From NCBI GenBank assembly GCA_015689775.1, contig WVSR01000001.1, positions 124,001 through 188,000 of the forward strand: a stretch of 64,000 bases of DNA. The letters are read 5' to 3'. The DNA is from Rhodobacterales bacterium LSUCC0387 (lineage in GTDB: Bacteria > Pseudomonadota > Alphaproteobacteria > Rhodobacterales > Rhodobacteraceae). Within the stretch, counting starts at the first letter, position 1, and each line of letters opens with the position of its first letter. Below the pieces are notes generated by a model. It saw nothing but the letters and a program-made list of their open reading frames with translations. It was not told the DNA's origin and did not search any database. Of this stretch, positions 27,159 to 35,138 are shown in pieces. The position numbers and the translations under genes are program-made.

Positions 27159-29201
27159 ATGAGCAGCGCAGAGGCCCTTTTATCCCGTGTATTCGGCTTC
27201 CAAAGTTTCCGCCCTGGACAGGCGGAGATTGTCGAGGCCGTAGCCAAAGGTGAAAACGTCCTCGCCATTATGCCGACAGGTGGGGGGAAATCCCTTTGCT
27301 TTCAGCTGCCCGCCTTGATGCGCGAGGGCGTAACCTTGGTCATTTCGCCCCTGATTGCATTGATGCGTGACCAAGTGCGGGGCTTGCGCGAGGCAGGGAT
27401 CAATGCAGGTGCGCTCACCTCAGGCAACACGGCCGAAGAAACTGATGCGGTCTGGGACAGTCTGTCTAAGGGTGTATTGAAACTTCTCTATATCGCGCCA
27501 GAACGCTTGGCCTCAGGCGGGATGGAACGGGTTTTGGCAAAATCCAATGTCAGCTTGATTGCCGTGGATGAGGCCCATTGTGTCAGCCAGTGGGGCCATG
27601 ACTTTCGGCCTGATTATCTAAAAATCGGCGCGCTCAGGCGCAGCCTTGATGTGCCGCTTGCGGCCTTTACCGCGACAGCGGATGCCGAAACCCGTGCCGA
27701 GATTGTGACGCGGCTCTTTGATGACCAAGCACCGCAAACCTTTTTGCGTGGCTTCGACAGGCCAAATTTGAGCCTTGCCTTCGAGGTTAAAAATCAACCA
27801 CGCCAACAAATCTTATCTTTTGCAGCGGCGCGAAAAGGACAGTCAGGCATTATCTATTGCGGCACACGCGCAAAGACTGAAACCTTGGCACAAGCCATGC
27901 GCGAGGCGGGGCACAATGCTTGCTTTTATCATGGCGGGATGGAAGCCGAAGATCGGCGCATCGTTGAAAGCCGCTTTGCCAATGAAGATGGTTTGGTTGT
28001 GGTTGCCACAATCGCCTTTGGGATGGGGGTCGATAAACCTGATATCCGTTGGGTGGCCCATGCTGATCTGCCCAAATCTATTGAAGGCTATTACCAAGAA
28101 ATCGGGCGCGCAGGTCGCGATGGCGCACCTGCGGACACACTCACACTCTATGGCCCCGAAGATATCCGATTTCGCCGCACCCAAATTGACGAAGGGCTTT
28201 CCCCAGCAGACCGCAAAGCGGCAGATCACGCACGGCTGAACGCACTTTTGGGTTTGGCTGAGGCCATTTCTTGCCGCAGGCAAGTTTTGCTGCATTATTT
28301 CGGGGAAGATAGCGCAGCTTGCCAGAATTGTGATCTGTGCCAAAGCCCACCTGCGCTATTCGAAGCAGGCGAGGCCGTTCAAAAGGCGCTATCGGCAATT
28401 TTGCGCACAGGCGAAAGTTTCGGCGTTGGCCATCTGACGGATATTCTGATTGGCAATCCCACCGAAAAAGTGCGCGAGCGTGGCCATGACAGCTTACCCA
28501 CATTTGGGGTCGGGCGCGAATTTGATACGCGGGGATGGTCAGCGGTGTTTCGGCAGATGATGGGCCATGATTTAGTGCGCCCCGACCCGACACGGATGGG
28601 CGCCTTGCGGATGACTGAGGCCGCGCGACCCATATTGCGCGGTGAGCAGGGCATCACGTTGCGTCGCGATACGGTGCAAAAAACAACGCGCCAACCGCAG
28701 GTCAAAACACTTGTTTCCGAGGATGATGCGCCACTCTTATCCGCCCTCAAAGCCAAGCGCCGTGCTTTGGCCGAGGCAGGTAGCGTGCCACCATATGTCA
28801 TTTTCACCGATAAAACCCTGATCGAAATGGCGCAAACGCGGCCCCAAGACCTTGATGCAATGGCGCGCATCTCAGGCGTGGGCGCGGTTAAACTGGATCG
28901 CTATGGCGCAGATTTTCTCGCCATTATTAAAGGGGAAAGCAGCGCCAAGATGCATCCTGCACGCCGCAAATTGGCGGGCCAGGCAGGGGCTGATCTCTAT
29001 GATCAATTGTTCGAATGTCAGGCGGAGCTGTATTACGGGGCGGATAACACAGAAAAACCTCTCAGCTGCACTGCTGCACAAATCGCAAAGATTGCGCAGA
29101 TGCGTCCGCGAGATGGCCAGAGCCTATCGCGAATTCTAGATGAGAAGCGCATCGCGCGATTTGGCGAGGCCTTTCTAGAAATTTTGCGTACGGGTGGATA
29201 A
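27159..29201 (+). CDS. recQ: ATP-dependent DNA helicase RecQ
   Basis: 680 residues. Helicase motifs are intact: motif 0 FGFQSFRPGQ, Walker A MPTGGGKSLCFQLP, DEAH box VDEAHCVSQWGHDFRPDY, motif VI QEIGRAGRDG. The zinc module is CRRQVLLHYF...CQNCDLC, followed by a winged helix. An HRDC domain (about residues 525-595) binds DNA, and a further C-terminal HRDC-like repeat follows. RecQ unwinds forks and recombination intermediates in the 3'-5' direction. It stands alone on the plus strand. Confidence 0.97.
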   Translation: MSSAEALLSRVFGFQSFRPGQAEIVEAVAKGENVLAIMPTGGGKSLCFQLPALMREGVTLVISPLIALMRDQVRGLREAGINAGALTSGNTAEETDAVWDSLSKGVLKLLYIAPERLASGGMERVLAKSNVSLIAVDEAHCVSQWGHDFRPDYLKIGALRRSLDVPLAAFTATADAETRAEIVTRLFDDQAPQTFLRGFDRPNLSLAFEVKNQPRQQILSFAAARKGQSGIIYCGTRAKTETLAQAMREAGHNACFYHGGMEAEDRRIVESRFANEDGLVVVATIAFGMGVDKPDIRWVAHADLPKSIEGYYQEIGRAGRDGAPADTLTLYGPEDIRFRRTQIDEGLSPADRKAADHARLNALLGLAEAISCRRQVLLHYFGEDSAACQNCDLCQSPPALFEAGEAVQKALSAILRTGESFGVGHLTDILIGNPTEKVRERGHDSLPTFGVGREFDTRGWSAVFRQMMGHDLVRPDPTRMGALRMTEAARPILRGEQGITLRRDTVQKTTRQPQVKTLVSEDDAPLLSALKAKRRALAEAGSVPPYVIFTDKTLIEMAQTRPQDLDAMARISGVGAVKLDRYGADFLAIIKGESSAKMHPARRKLAGQAGADLYDQLFECQAELYYGADNTEKPLSCTAAQIAKIAQMRPRDGQSLSRILDEKRIARFGEAFLEILRTGG

Positions 29202-29213
29202 TTACCCCACCTA

Positions 29214-29228
29214 ACCCTAAGTTAGGGT
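29214..29228. repeat. Palindrome before yaaA
   Basis: ACCCTAA-G-TTAGGGT, perfect seven-base arms about a single G, 25 bases before the yaaA start and just after the recQ stop. It could be an operator or a weak hairpin; no T-run follows. Confidence 0.35.
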
Positions 29229-29252
29229 CAAGTTCTGTTCAGGAGGTTTGAT

Positions 29253-30026
29253 ATGCTGGTCGTCATTTCCCCCGCAAAGCGTCTTGATTGGGCTGCGCAA
29301 GACGCTGTCACAACCACACCCGCCTTTGCCGCACGCGCGCGCGAATTGGCGGCCGTTGCCAAGAAACTGAAGCCCGCTGATCTAAAAAAGCTGATGTCCA
29401 TCTCTGACGATTTGGCACAGCTTAACCATGACAGGTTCCAGAATTTTGAGGCAGAAACCGACCTGCGTCCCGCAATCTATGCTTTTGCGGGGGACACTTA
29501 TACGGGATTAGAGGCGCAAAGCTTGTCTGACGATGGTTTGCGCTATGCCCAAGACCACTTGCGGGTTTTATCAGGGCTTTACGGTATTCTGCGCCCACTG
29601 GATGCCATTGCGCCCTATCGCCTTGAGATGGGCAGCCGCATGAAAAACGCCAAAGGCGCTAACCTCTATGCCTATTGGGGCGATAGTTTGGCACAAGCCC
29701 TACACGAACAGGCACAAGCCACTAGCAGTACACATCTGGTTAACTGCGCTTCGGTCGAATATTTCAGCGCGGTGGATGAACGCAGCCTCGCCCTTAAGGT
29801 CATCACCCCTGTCTTCATGGAGGACAAACCCGCAGGGCCGAAAATCGTGAGTTTCTTCGCGAAAAAGGCACGCGGTGCAATGGCGCGGTTTATCGTTGAA
29901 AACCGCATCACCGACCCTGAAGGCCTCAAGGATTTTGATCTTGGCGGCTATAAATTTGCGCCAGAGCTCAGCACAGCCGAAAAGCCAACTTTCCTGCGGG
30001 ATGAGGCCACTGCAAAGGCGGTCTAA
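29253..30026 (+). CDS. yaaA: Peroxide stress protein YaaA
   Basis: 257 residues, full length for the YaaA/DUF328 family. It begins with the signature MLVVISPAKRLDW, and has YAFAGDTYTGLEA, LSGLYGILRPLDAI, YRLEMGSRM and the C-terminal FKLEGYKF-equivalent LGGYKFAPELS. YaaA binds DNA and limits iron-driven damage during hydrogen peroxide stress in E. coli. A strong AGGAGG lies just before the ATG. Its stop overlaps that of the convergent DUF1244 gene by four bases. Confidence 0.93.
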   Translation: MLVVISPAKRLDWAAQDAVTTTPAFAARARELAAVAKKLKPADLKKLMSISDDLAQLNHDRFQNFEAETDLRPAIYAFAGDTYTGLEAQSLSDDGLRYAQDHLRVLSGLYGILRPLDAIAPYRLEMGSRMKNAKGANLYAYWGDSLAQALHEQAQATSSTHLVNCASVEYFSAVDERSLALKVITPVFMEDKPAGPKIVSFFAKKARGAMARFIVENRITDPEGLKDFDLGGYKFAPELSTAEKPTFLRDEATAKAV

Positions 30027-30319
30027 TCGGCAGGTTTGATCTTTTCAAAATCAGCCAATTGGGCCGCGCTGACATCAGATTGATACTGCGCTTTCCAATC
30101 TTCATAGGGCATTCCGTAAATTGCTTCGCGGGCAGTTTCTTTGTCTATGGAGAGGCCCTGTGCCTCAGCCGCTTCTTGATACCACCGCGATAGGCAATTG
30201 CGGCAGAACCCTGTCAGGTTCATCATATCAATATTCTGAACATCTTTGCGGCTATCAAGATGCGCCAATAGGCGACGAAACGCGGCGGCTTCAAGCGTGG
30301 TGCGGGTGTGCTGATCCAT
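30023..30319 (-). CDS. DUF1244 family protein
   Basis: 98 residues, the usual length. The family core is clear: a helical N-terminus, then QNIDMMNLTGFCRNCLSRWY with two cysteines (FCRNCL), then YGMPYEDWKAQYQ. Function is unknown; the small helical protein is widespread in alphaproteobacteria. Stop codons of this gene and yaaA overlap (CTAA). It is followed upstream by the N-formylglutamate amidohydrolase gene on the same strand. Confidence 0.9.
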   Translation of the reverse strand: MDQHTRTTLEAAAFRRLLAHLDSRKDVQNIDMMNLTGFCRNCLSRWYQEAAEAQGLSIDKETAREAIYGMPYEDWKAQYQSDVSAAQLADFEKIKPAD

Positions 30320-30342
30320 TCTGCCCTCTCCTTAATCTTACG

Positions 30343-31113
30343 CTAAACTTGGGCATCCCGAAGGGCTTGGTCAAGCAAAGGGGCCAATCGCACGGCCCAT
30401 GCCTTTTGATCCTCAGGGCGTTCAATCAAATCATTGCGCAATTCAATCAACACATGGGGTCGCCCTGTCTGCAGGCCATGGCGATCCATTGCATCCCCAC
30501 CCAAGGCCCCTGAATAGGGTTGATTATCGCCCACATATAGATCCACTTCACCGCGCAAAAGATCAAGAAGTGGCGCAGCCAAGCGCGTGTCTTGTGCATA
30601 GAGCACCCCTACCTGCCACGGGCGCAAGGCGCGACCGCGGAATTGTGGGGTAAAGGAATGCACGGCCAAAAGCACAGGGTTGGCTCGTGCGGCAATCACT
30701 TGGGCCAAGGCTATATGATAGGGGCGGTGGAATTTCGTCAAGCGGCGCTCAACTTCCAAATCGTCCACATGGCGATTAGTCGGAATAATGGTGCCATCAT
30801 AAAGCTTCATCACCAAGGTCGGATCATCCTCGCCCCGATTGGGATCAATCACCAAGCGCGAAAAGGTCGAGGCGACAACGGGCGCACCCATCACCAACCC
30901 CAGATGGCGCGCGACACCCAAAGCACCGACATCATAGGCGATATGGCGCGCCATATCTTCAGGCGCGATCTGAAGATCACCGCCGTTGACACAAGGCGGC
31001 ACCGCATTAGACGCATGATCCACCGAAATCACCCAACGAGAGGAGCGGGTTTCCCCCTCGACTGTGACGGGCACAAAATCAGGATCGGATATTTGTGGGT
31101 TTGACTTATCCAT
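30343..31113 (-). CDS. N-formylglutamate amidohydrolase family protein
   Basis: 256 residues. The metal-site segment SVDHASNAVPP, the IDPNRGEDDP loop, LAVHSFTPQF and the terminal RPHVLIELRNDLI match the FGase family, which hydrolyses N-formyl-glutamate in the formimino-glutamate route of histidine breakdown. No hut genes are in view, so the true substrate is open. ATG 31113 was chosen because conservation begins soon after; an earlier in-frame start at 31173 adds a non-conserved tail. It ends 24 bases before the DUF1244 start. Confidence 0.87.
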   Translation of the reverse strand: MDKSNPQISDPDFVPVTVEGETRSSRWVISVDHASNAVPPCVNGGDLQIAPEDMARHIAYDVGALGVARHLGLVMGAPVVASTFSRLVIDPNRGEDDPTLVMKLYDGTIIPTNRHVDDLEVERRLTKFHRPYHIALAQVIAARANPVLLAVHSFTPQFRGRALRPWQVGVLYAQDTRLAAPLLDLLRGEVDLYVGDNQPYSGALGGDAMDRHGLQTGRPHVLIELRNDLIERPEDQKAWAVRLAPLLDQALRDAQV

Positions 31114-31244
31114 CGTCACAGAACGCTCACACTTGTTTGTCAGATTGGCGTTCAATATCAATCGAACTGACAAAGGGCTAGGTCATCAATTCGAATTGAA
31201 GATAGATTGCTCTTATGAACGCTTCATCTATAAGAGGCACAAGA

Positions 31245-31258
31245 TGTGAGCGCTAACA
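31245..31258. promoter_or_regulatory. LacI-type operator upstream of pyruvate kinase
   Basis: TGTGAGCGCTAACA, a 14-base palindrome with one mismatch between the arms and a central CG, the form bound by LacI/GalR-family repressors. It lies 51 bases before the pyk start in a 195-base gap. PckR-type LacI regulators of alphaproteobacteria control central-carbon genes through similar sites; which regulator acts here is inference. Confidence 0.5.
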
Positions 31259-31308
31259 TTTGCGCAAAGCAGAACCAGACCAAGAGAGCGGCCATAGGGG
31301 AAGATCGG

Positions 31309-32757
31309 ATGAAACGGATGCGGAATGTGAAAATTGTCGCGACATTGGGGCCTGCCTCCAGTGACGAAGCGACAATCGAGGCGCTGTTTGAAGCAGGCGC
31401 GGATGTCTTCCGCCTCAATATGAGCCATGGCACGCAAGACGATATCGCAGCCCGCCATGCGATCATTCGCCGTATCGAAGAAAAAACGGGCCGCCCAATT
31501 GCAATCTTGGCTGATTTACAAGGGCCAAAACTGCGCTGCGGCGTGTTTGAGGGCGATGCCGCGCAAGATCTTGAGGTGGGTGCATCCTTCCGTTTTGATC
31601 TTGAGAAAACACCGGGCGATCCGACCCGCGTTTGTCTGCCCCATCCAGAGATTTTCGAAGCCTTGGAAGTTGGCGCGCATCTTTTGGTGAATGATGGCAA
31701 GCTAAAACTGCGCGTCACCAAATGCGGCAAGGATTTTGCCGATTGTGTCGCGCTGAATGCAGGCACGATTTCGAACCGCAAGGGCGTGAACGTGCCTGAT
31801 GTGGTTCTACCTTTGGCGGCGCTCTCGGCAAAAGACCGCAGTGATCTGGAATTTGCTTGCGAATTGGGGGTGGATTGGTTGGCGCTGTCCTTTGTGCAGC
31901 GTGCCGCTGACGTAGAAGAGGCCCGTGGATTGGCGAAGGGCCGAGCGGCCATCTTGTCAAAAATCGAAAAGCCCGCCGCCGTGAAAGCCTTTGATGAAAT
32001 CCTTGCCACCTCAGATGGGATCATGGTGGCACGCGGTGATTTGGGCGTGGAATTGCCCGTGCAAAACGTGCCGCCCATCCAAAAACGTCTGGTGCGCAAA
32101 TGCCGTTCTGCGGCCAAGCCCGTGATTGTGGCAACACAGATGCTTGAATCCATGATCGAAAGCCCTGTGCCGACCCGCGCAGAAGTCTCCGATGTGGCAA
32201 CGGCGATTTATGAGGGTGCGGATGCCGTTATGCTCAGCGCTGAATCGGCGGCGGGCCAATATCCGATTGAGGCCGTTCGCACCATGGATGCGGTAGCGCG
32301 CGAAGTGGAAAGCGATCAAACCTATCGCGAAGTTATTGACGCGTCACGCCGTGTGAACCGCGCTAGTGTTGCGGATGCGATCGTGGTGGCCGCACGTGAG
32401 ATTGCCGAAACAACCAATATCAAGGCGATTTGCTGCTTCACCCAATCAGGCACCACCGCCGCCCTTGTGGCGCGCGAGCGGCCTTGCGTGCCCGTGATTG
32501 GCCTGACGCCCGTCTTACGGGTGGCGCGGCGGATGTGTTTGACATGGGGAACAACCTGCGTGCTGACCGAAAAGGTAGAGCGGTTCAAAGGCGCCGTCAT
32601 CAGCGCCGCGCGCGCCGCGCGCGAAGGTGGCTTTGCCGAGGCTACGGATCAGATTGTGGTGACCGCAGGCGTGCCATTTAACGTGCAAGGCACAACAAAT
32701 ATTCTGCGGGTCGCCCCCTGTGATGAACGGCTGATTTATTCAGCCGATCCTGAGTAA
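31309..32757 (+). CDS. pyk: Pyruvate kinase
   Basis: 482 residues. It converts phosphoenolpyruvate and ADP to pyruvate and ATP. Start MKRMRNVKIVATLGPAS and substrate loop RLNMSHG are typical; the catalytic lysine region is AILSKIEKPAA, with the metal and substrate loop MVARGDLGVELP and the signature EGADAVMLSAESAAG. ATG 31309 follows GGGGAAG; the in-frame ATG at 31246 would overlap the LacI-type operator and add a non-conserved leader. It appears monocistronic, with a separate promoter region containing that operator. Confidence 0.97.
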   Translation: MKRMRNVKIVATLGPASSDEATIEALFEAGADVFRLNMSHGTQDDIAARHAIIRRIEEKTGRPIAILADLQGPKLRCGVFEGDAAQDLEVGASFRFDLEKTPGDPTRVCLPHPEIFEALEVGAHLLVNDGKLKLRVTKCGKDFADCVALNAGTISNRKGVNVPDVVLPLAALSAKDRSDLEFACELGVDWLALSFVQRAADVEEARGLAKGRAAILSKIEKPAAVKAFDEILATSDGIMVARGDLGVELPVQNVPPIQKRLVRKCRSAAKPVIVATQMLESMIESPVPTRAEVSDVATAIYEGADAVMLSAESAAGQYPIEAVRTMDAVAREVESDQTYREVIDASRRVNRASVADAIVVAAREIAETTNIKAICCFTQSGTTAALVARERPCVPVIGLTPVLRVARRMCLTWGTTCVLTEKVERFKGAVISAARAAREGGFAEATDQIVVTAGVPFNVQGTTNILRVAPCDERLIYSADPE

Positions 32758-33083
32758 ATGTGAATAACCCTCGCGAACCTTTTTCTGGTGACAGGGACAC
32801 TCTATGCAGGGCTCGGCGCGGTTGCGGTGATCTCAGATTAAGCAAATCGCAGACGAAACGTCATCGCGGCGGGCGATGCTGATTGTAGTTGATACCCTCG
32901 ACGGCCCTCCCATCGGTTGGGCGCCGTTGGCATCAAGTTTTGTTGAGGTGGCGGCACTTATACTCCCCTAACCAGGGGTTGCGCTTTTGCCGTTTTGGGG
33001 GTAAGCGGCGATCTCCAACGGTGCGATCGGCCAAAAGTGGCATGCCGAATCGCGCTTGAACGTTGCCTAAGAAGGAGACGAAA
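32758..33083. other. Gap between pyk and rpmI
   Basis: 326 bases. Right after pyk, in the same frame, ATG-TGA is followed by 25 codons encoding one hydrophobic segment (ITLANLFLVTGTLYAGL) and a TAA; without a valid start it may be a dead micro-gene. Around 32967-32979 CCCCT-aacc-AGGGG forms a short hairpin followed by a T-rich stretch, possibly part of the ribosomal-protein leader. The gap ends with the strong AAGGAG site of rpmI. Confidence 0.4.
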
Positions 33084-33284
33084 ATGCCCAAGATGAAGAC
33101 GAAGTCGAGCGCCAAAAAGCGCTTCAAAGTGACGGCGAGCGGCAAGGTCAAAGCTGGCCAAGCTGGCAAGCGCCACGGCATGATCAAGCGGACAACCAAG
33201 TTCATCCGCGACGCGCGCGGCACGACAACATTGTCGGCCCCTGACGCGAAGATCGTCAAAACCTACATGCCATACGCTCGTTAA
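33084..33284 (+). CDS. rpmI: 50S ribosomal protein L35
   Basis: 66 residues, basic, starting [21 protein letters not shown], the family signature, and ending in VKTYMPYAR. It belongs to the large ribosomal subunit. GAAGGAG lies just before the ATG at 33084; an in-frame ATG 21 bases upstream would overlap that site. rplT follows after 12 bases in the conserved rpmI-rplT order. Confidence 0.97.
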   Translation: MPKMKTKSSAKKRFKVTASGKVKAGQAGKRHGMIKRTTKFIRDARGTTTLSAPDAKIVKTYMPYAR

Positions 33285-33296
33285 GGAGGCGCTGAG

Positions 33297-33656
33297 ATGT
33301 CCCGCACAAAAGGTGGTACCGTCACCCATCGCCGTCACAAGAAGGTTCTTGACGCGGCAAAAGGTTATTATGGCGCGCGTTCGCGCAACTTCCGCACTGC
33401 AACGCAGGCGGTCGATAAGGCCAACCAGTACGCAACCCGCGACCGCAAGGCGCGCAAGCGTCAATTCCGCGCTTTGTGGATTCAGCGTATCAATGCTGCC
33501 GTGCGCAGCTTTGACGCCGATCTGAGCTATTCGCGCTTTATCAATGGTCTTGCAAAAGCAGGGATCGAAGTCGACCGCAAGGTTTTGGCTGATCTCGCTG
33601 TACATGAGCCAGAAGCGTTTGGGGCGATTGTTGCGCAGGTGAAAGCCGCTCTCTGA
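33297..33656 (+). CDS. rplT: 50S ribosomal protein L20
   Basis: 119 residues. The basic extension [20 protein letters not shown] and the core [12 protein letters not shown] are diagnostic of L20, which is needed for early 50S assembly and in some bacteria represses its own operon. A perfect AAGGAGG precedes the ATG. A strong terminator follows. Confidence 0.98.
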   Translation: MSRTKGGTVTHRRHKKVLDAAKGYYGARSRNFRTATQAVDKANQYATRDRKARKRQFRALWIQRINAAVRSFDADLSYSRFINGLAKAGIEVDRKVLADLAVHEPEAFGAIVAQVKAAL

Positions 33657-33680
33657 TCTGCGCCAAAATTTGGTTAGCGA

Positions 33681-33716
33681 AACCCCTGCCAACGATTTGG
33701 CGGGGGTTTTTCTTTG
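33681..33716 (+). terminator. Rho-independent terminator after rplT
   Basis: AACCCCTGCCAA pairs with TTGGCGGGGGTT (one T-G wobble) around a three-base loop and runs into TTTTTCTTT. It lies 24 bases after the rplT stop. Confidence 0.9.
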
Positions 33717-33811
33717 CTGAACACGCGGCCAAAAGCCGTTGCCCCTGTTGCAGGCCTTGCATTTGAGGGTTCTTGTGATAGCTCAAGCGGCAGTTCTACG
33801 GAGACACGCTC

Positions 33812-34882
33812 ATGACCACATTTGATGACCTGCGCCACGTTTGGCTTGATCGCATCACTCAGGCCTCGGACGAAGCCTCACTTGAAGAGTTGCGTGTGGC
33901 CGCCCTTGGAAAAAAGGGCGAGATCAGTCTGAAGATGCGCGAACTTGGGCAGATGAGCGCCAAAGAGCGTCAGGTTGCAGGCCCCACGCTGAACGCGCTA
34001 AAGGATGAGGTCAACAGCGCGCTTGTGGCGAAGAAAGCCGCGCTTGGCGATGCTGCACTAAATGAACGGCTTAAGGCAGAATGGCTAGATGTGACCCTAC
34101 CCGCCCGCCATCGCCGTCAGGGCAGCATCCACCCTGTCAGCCAAGTCACCGAAGAAGTCACCGCGATTTTCGCGGATATGGGCTTTGCGGTGGCAGAAGG
34201 CCCGCAAATTGAAACGGATTTCTACAACTTCGATGCGCTGAATATTCCAGGCCATCACCCTGCCCGCGCGGAGATGGACACGTTCTACACCCATCGCGCC
34301 AAAGGGGACGACCGCCCGCCCCATGTGCTGCGCACGCACACAAGCCCCGTGCAAATCCGTTATATGGAGGCCAATGGCGCGCCCTGCCGAATCATTGCAC
34401 CCGGTCGCGTCTATCGAGCCGATTACGACCAGACCCATACACCTATGTTCCATCAGGTCGAAGGCCTGGCGATTGATAAAGATATCTCGATGGCCAATCT
34501 GAAATGGGTTTTGGAGGAGTTCTTTTCGGCCTTTTTCGGCACATCGGTCAAAACCCGCTTCCGCGCCTCGCATTTCCCCTTTACCGAACCCTCCGCCGAG
34601 GTGGATATCCAATGCTCATGGGTAGGTGGCACCGTGAAGGTGGGCGAAGGCAATGACTGGCTCGAGGTGTTGGGGTCAGGCATGGTGCATCCAAAGGTGC
34701 TGGAAGCGGGCGGGATTGACCCGAATGAATGGCAGGGCTTTGCCTTCGGCATCGGGATCGACCGCTTGGCGATGCTGAAATACGGAATCCCCGATCTGCG
34801 CGCGTTTTTCGATTCCGACCTGCGCTGGCTGCGCCATTACGGCTTTGCCGCCTTAGATACGCCAAATTTGCATCGGGGGTGA
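33812..34882 (+). CDS. pheS: Phenylalanyl-tRNA synthetase alpha subunit
   Basis: 356 residues. The coiled-coil N-terminal arm (about 1-90) binds tRNA. Class II motifs include [28 protein letters not shown], the [10 protein letters not shown] motif 2 region and [19 protein letters not shown] motif 3. With PheT it charges tRNA-Phe. GGAGA lies before the ATG at 33812. The pheT gene follows only after an unusual 256-base spacer. Confidence 0.98.
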   Translation: MTTFDDLRHVWLDRITQASDEASLEELRVAALGKKGEISLKMRELGQMSAKERQVAGPTLNALKDEVNSALVAKKAALGDAALNERLKAEWLDVTLPARHRRQGSIHPVSQVTEEVTAIFADMGFAVAEGPQIETDFYNFDALNIPGHHPARAEMDTFYTHRAKGDDRPPHVLRTHTSPVQIRYMEANGAPCRIIAPGRVYRADYDQTHTPMFHQVEGLAIDKDISMANLKWVLEEFFSAFFGTSVKTRFRASHFPFTEPSAEVDIQCSWVGGTVKVGEGNDWLEVLGSGMVHPKVLEAGGIDPNEWQGFAFGIGIDRLAMLKYGIPDLRAFFDSDLRWLRHYGFAALDTPNLHRG

Positions 34883-35138
34883 GGGGCATCAATCCCCACC
34901 CCCCCCCCCGCCCGAATAGCGCCGAAATCGCCGGGCGAGCGCCTGCCCGCCCCATCCGGCTGGCGTTATGTCACGGCGTTCCTCGGCTCAGGGGTCGCCC
35001 GATCTTGAAACGATAAAGTGCTGATCCCAAAACGGATCAGCGCCACTTCGCGAGCAGGCGAGCGCCCTCAATCCACCCTTCCAATCACGAGCGCCGTGGT
35101 TTAATCGACATCCGACCGCTTAAACGGAGGCCCACGCC
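34883..35138. other. pheS-pheT spacer with poly-C tract, hairpins and direct repeat
   Basis: This spacer is G+C rich and holds no gene I can support. It contains a hairpin overlapping the pheS stop (GGGGTGAGGGG with CCCCACCCC), a run of eleven C at 34899-34909, an eight-base hairpin GCTGATCC (35020-35027) with GGATCAGC (35034-35041), and a ten-base direct repeat GGCGAGCGCC at 34934-34943 and 35057-35066. It may be an inserted repeat element or an mRNA element controlling pheT. Confidence 0.5.
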
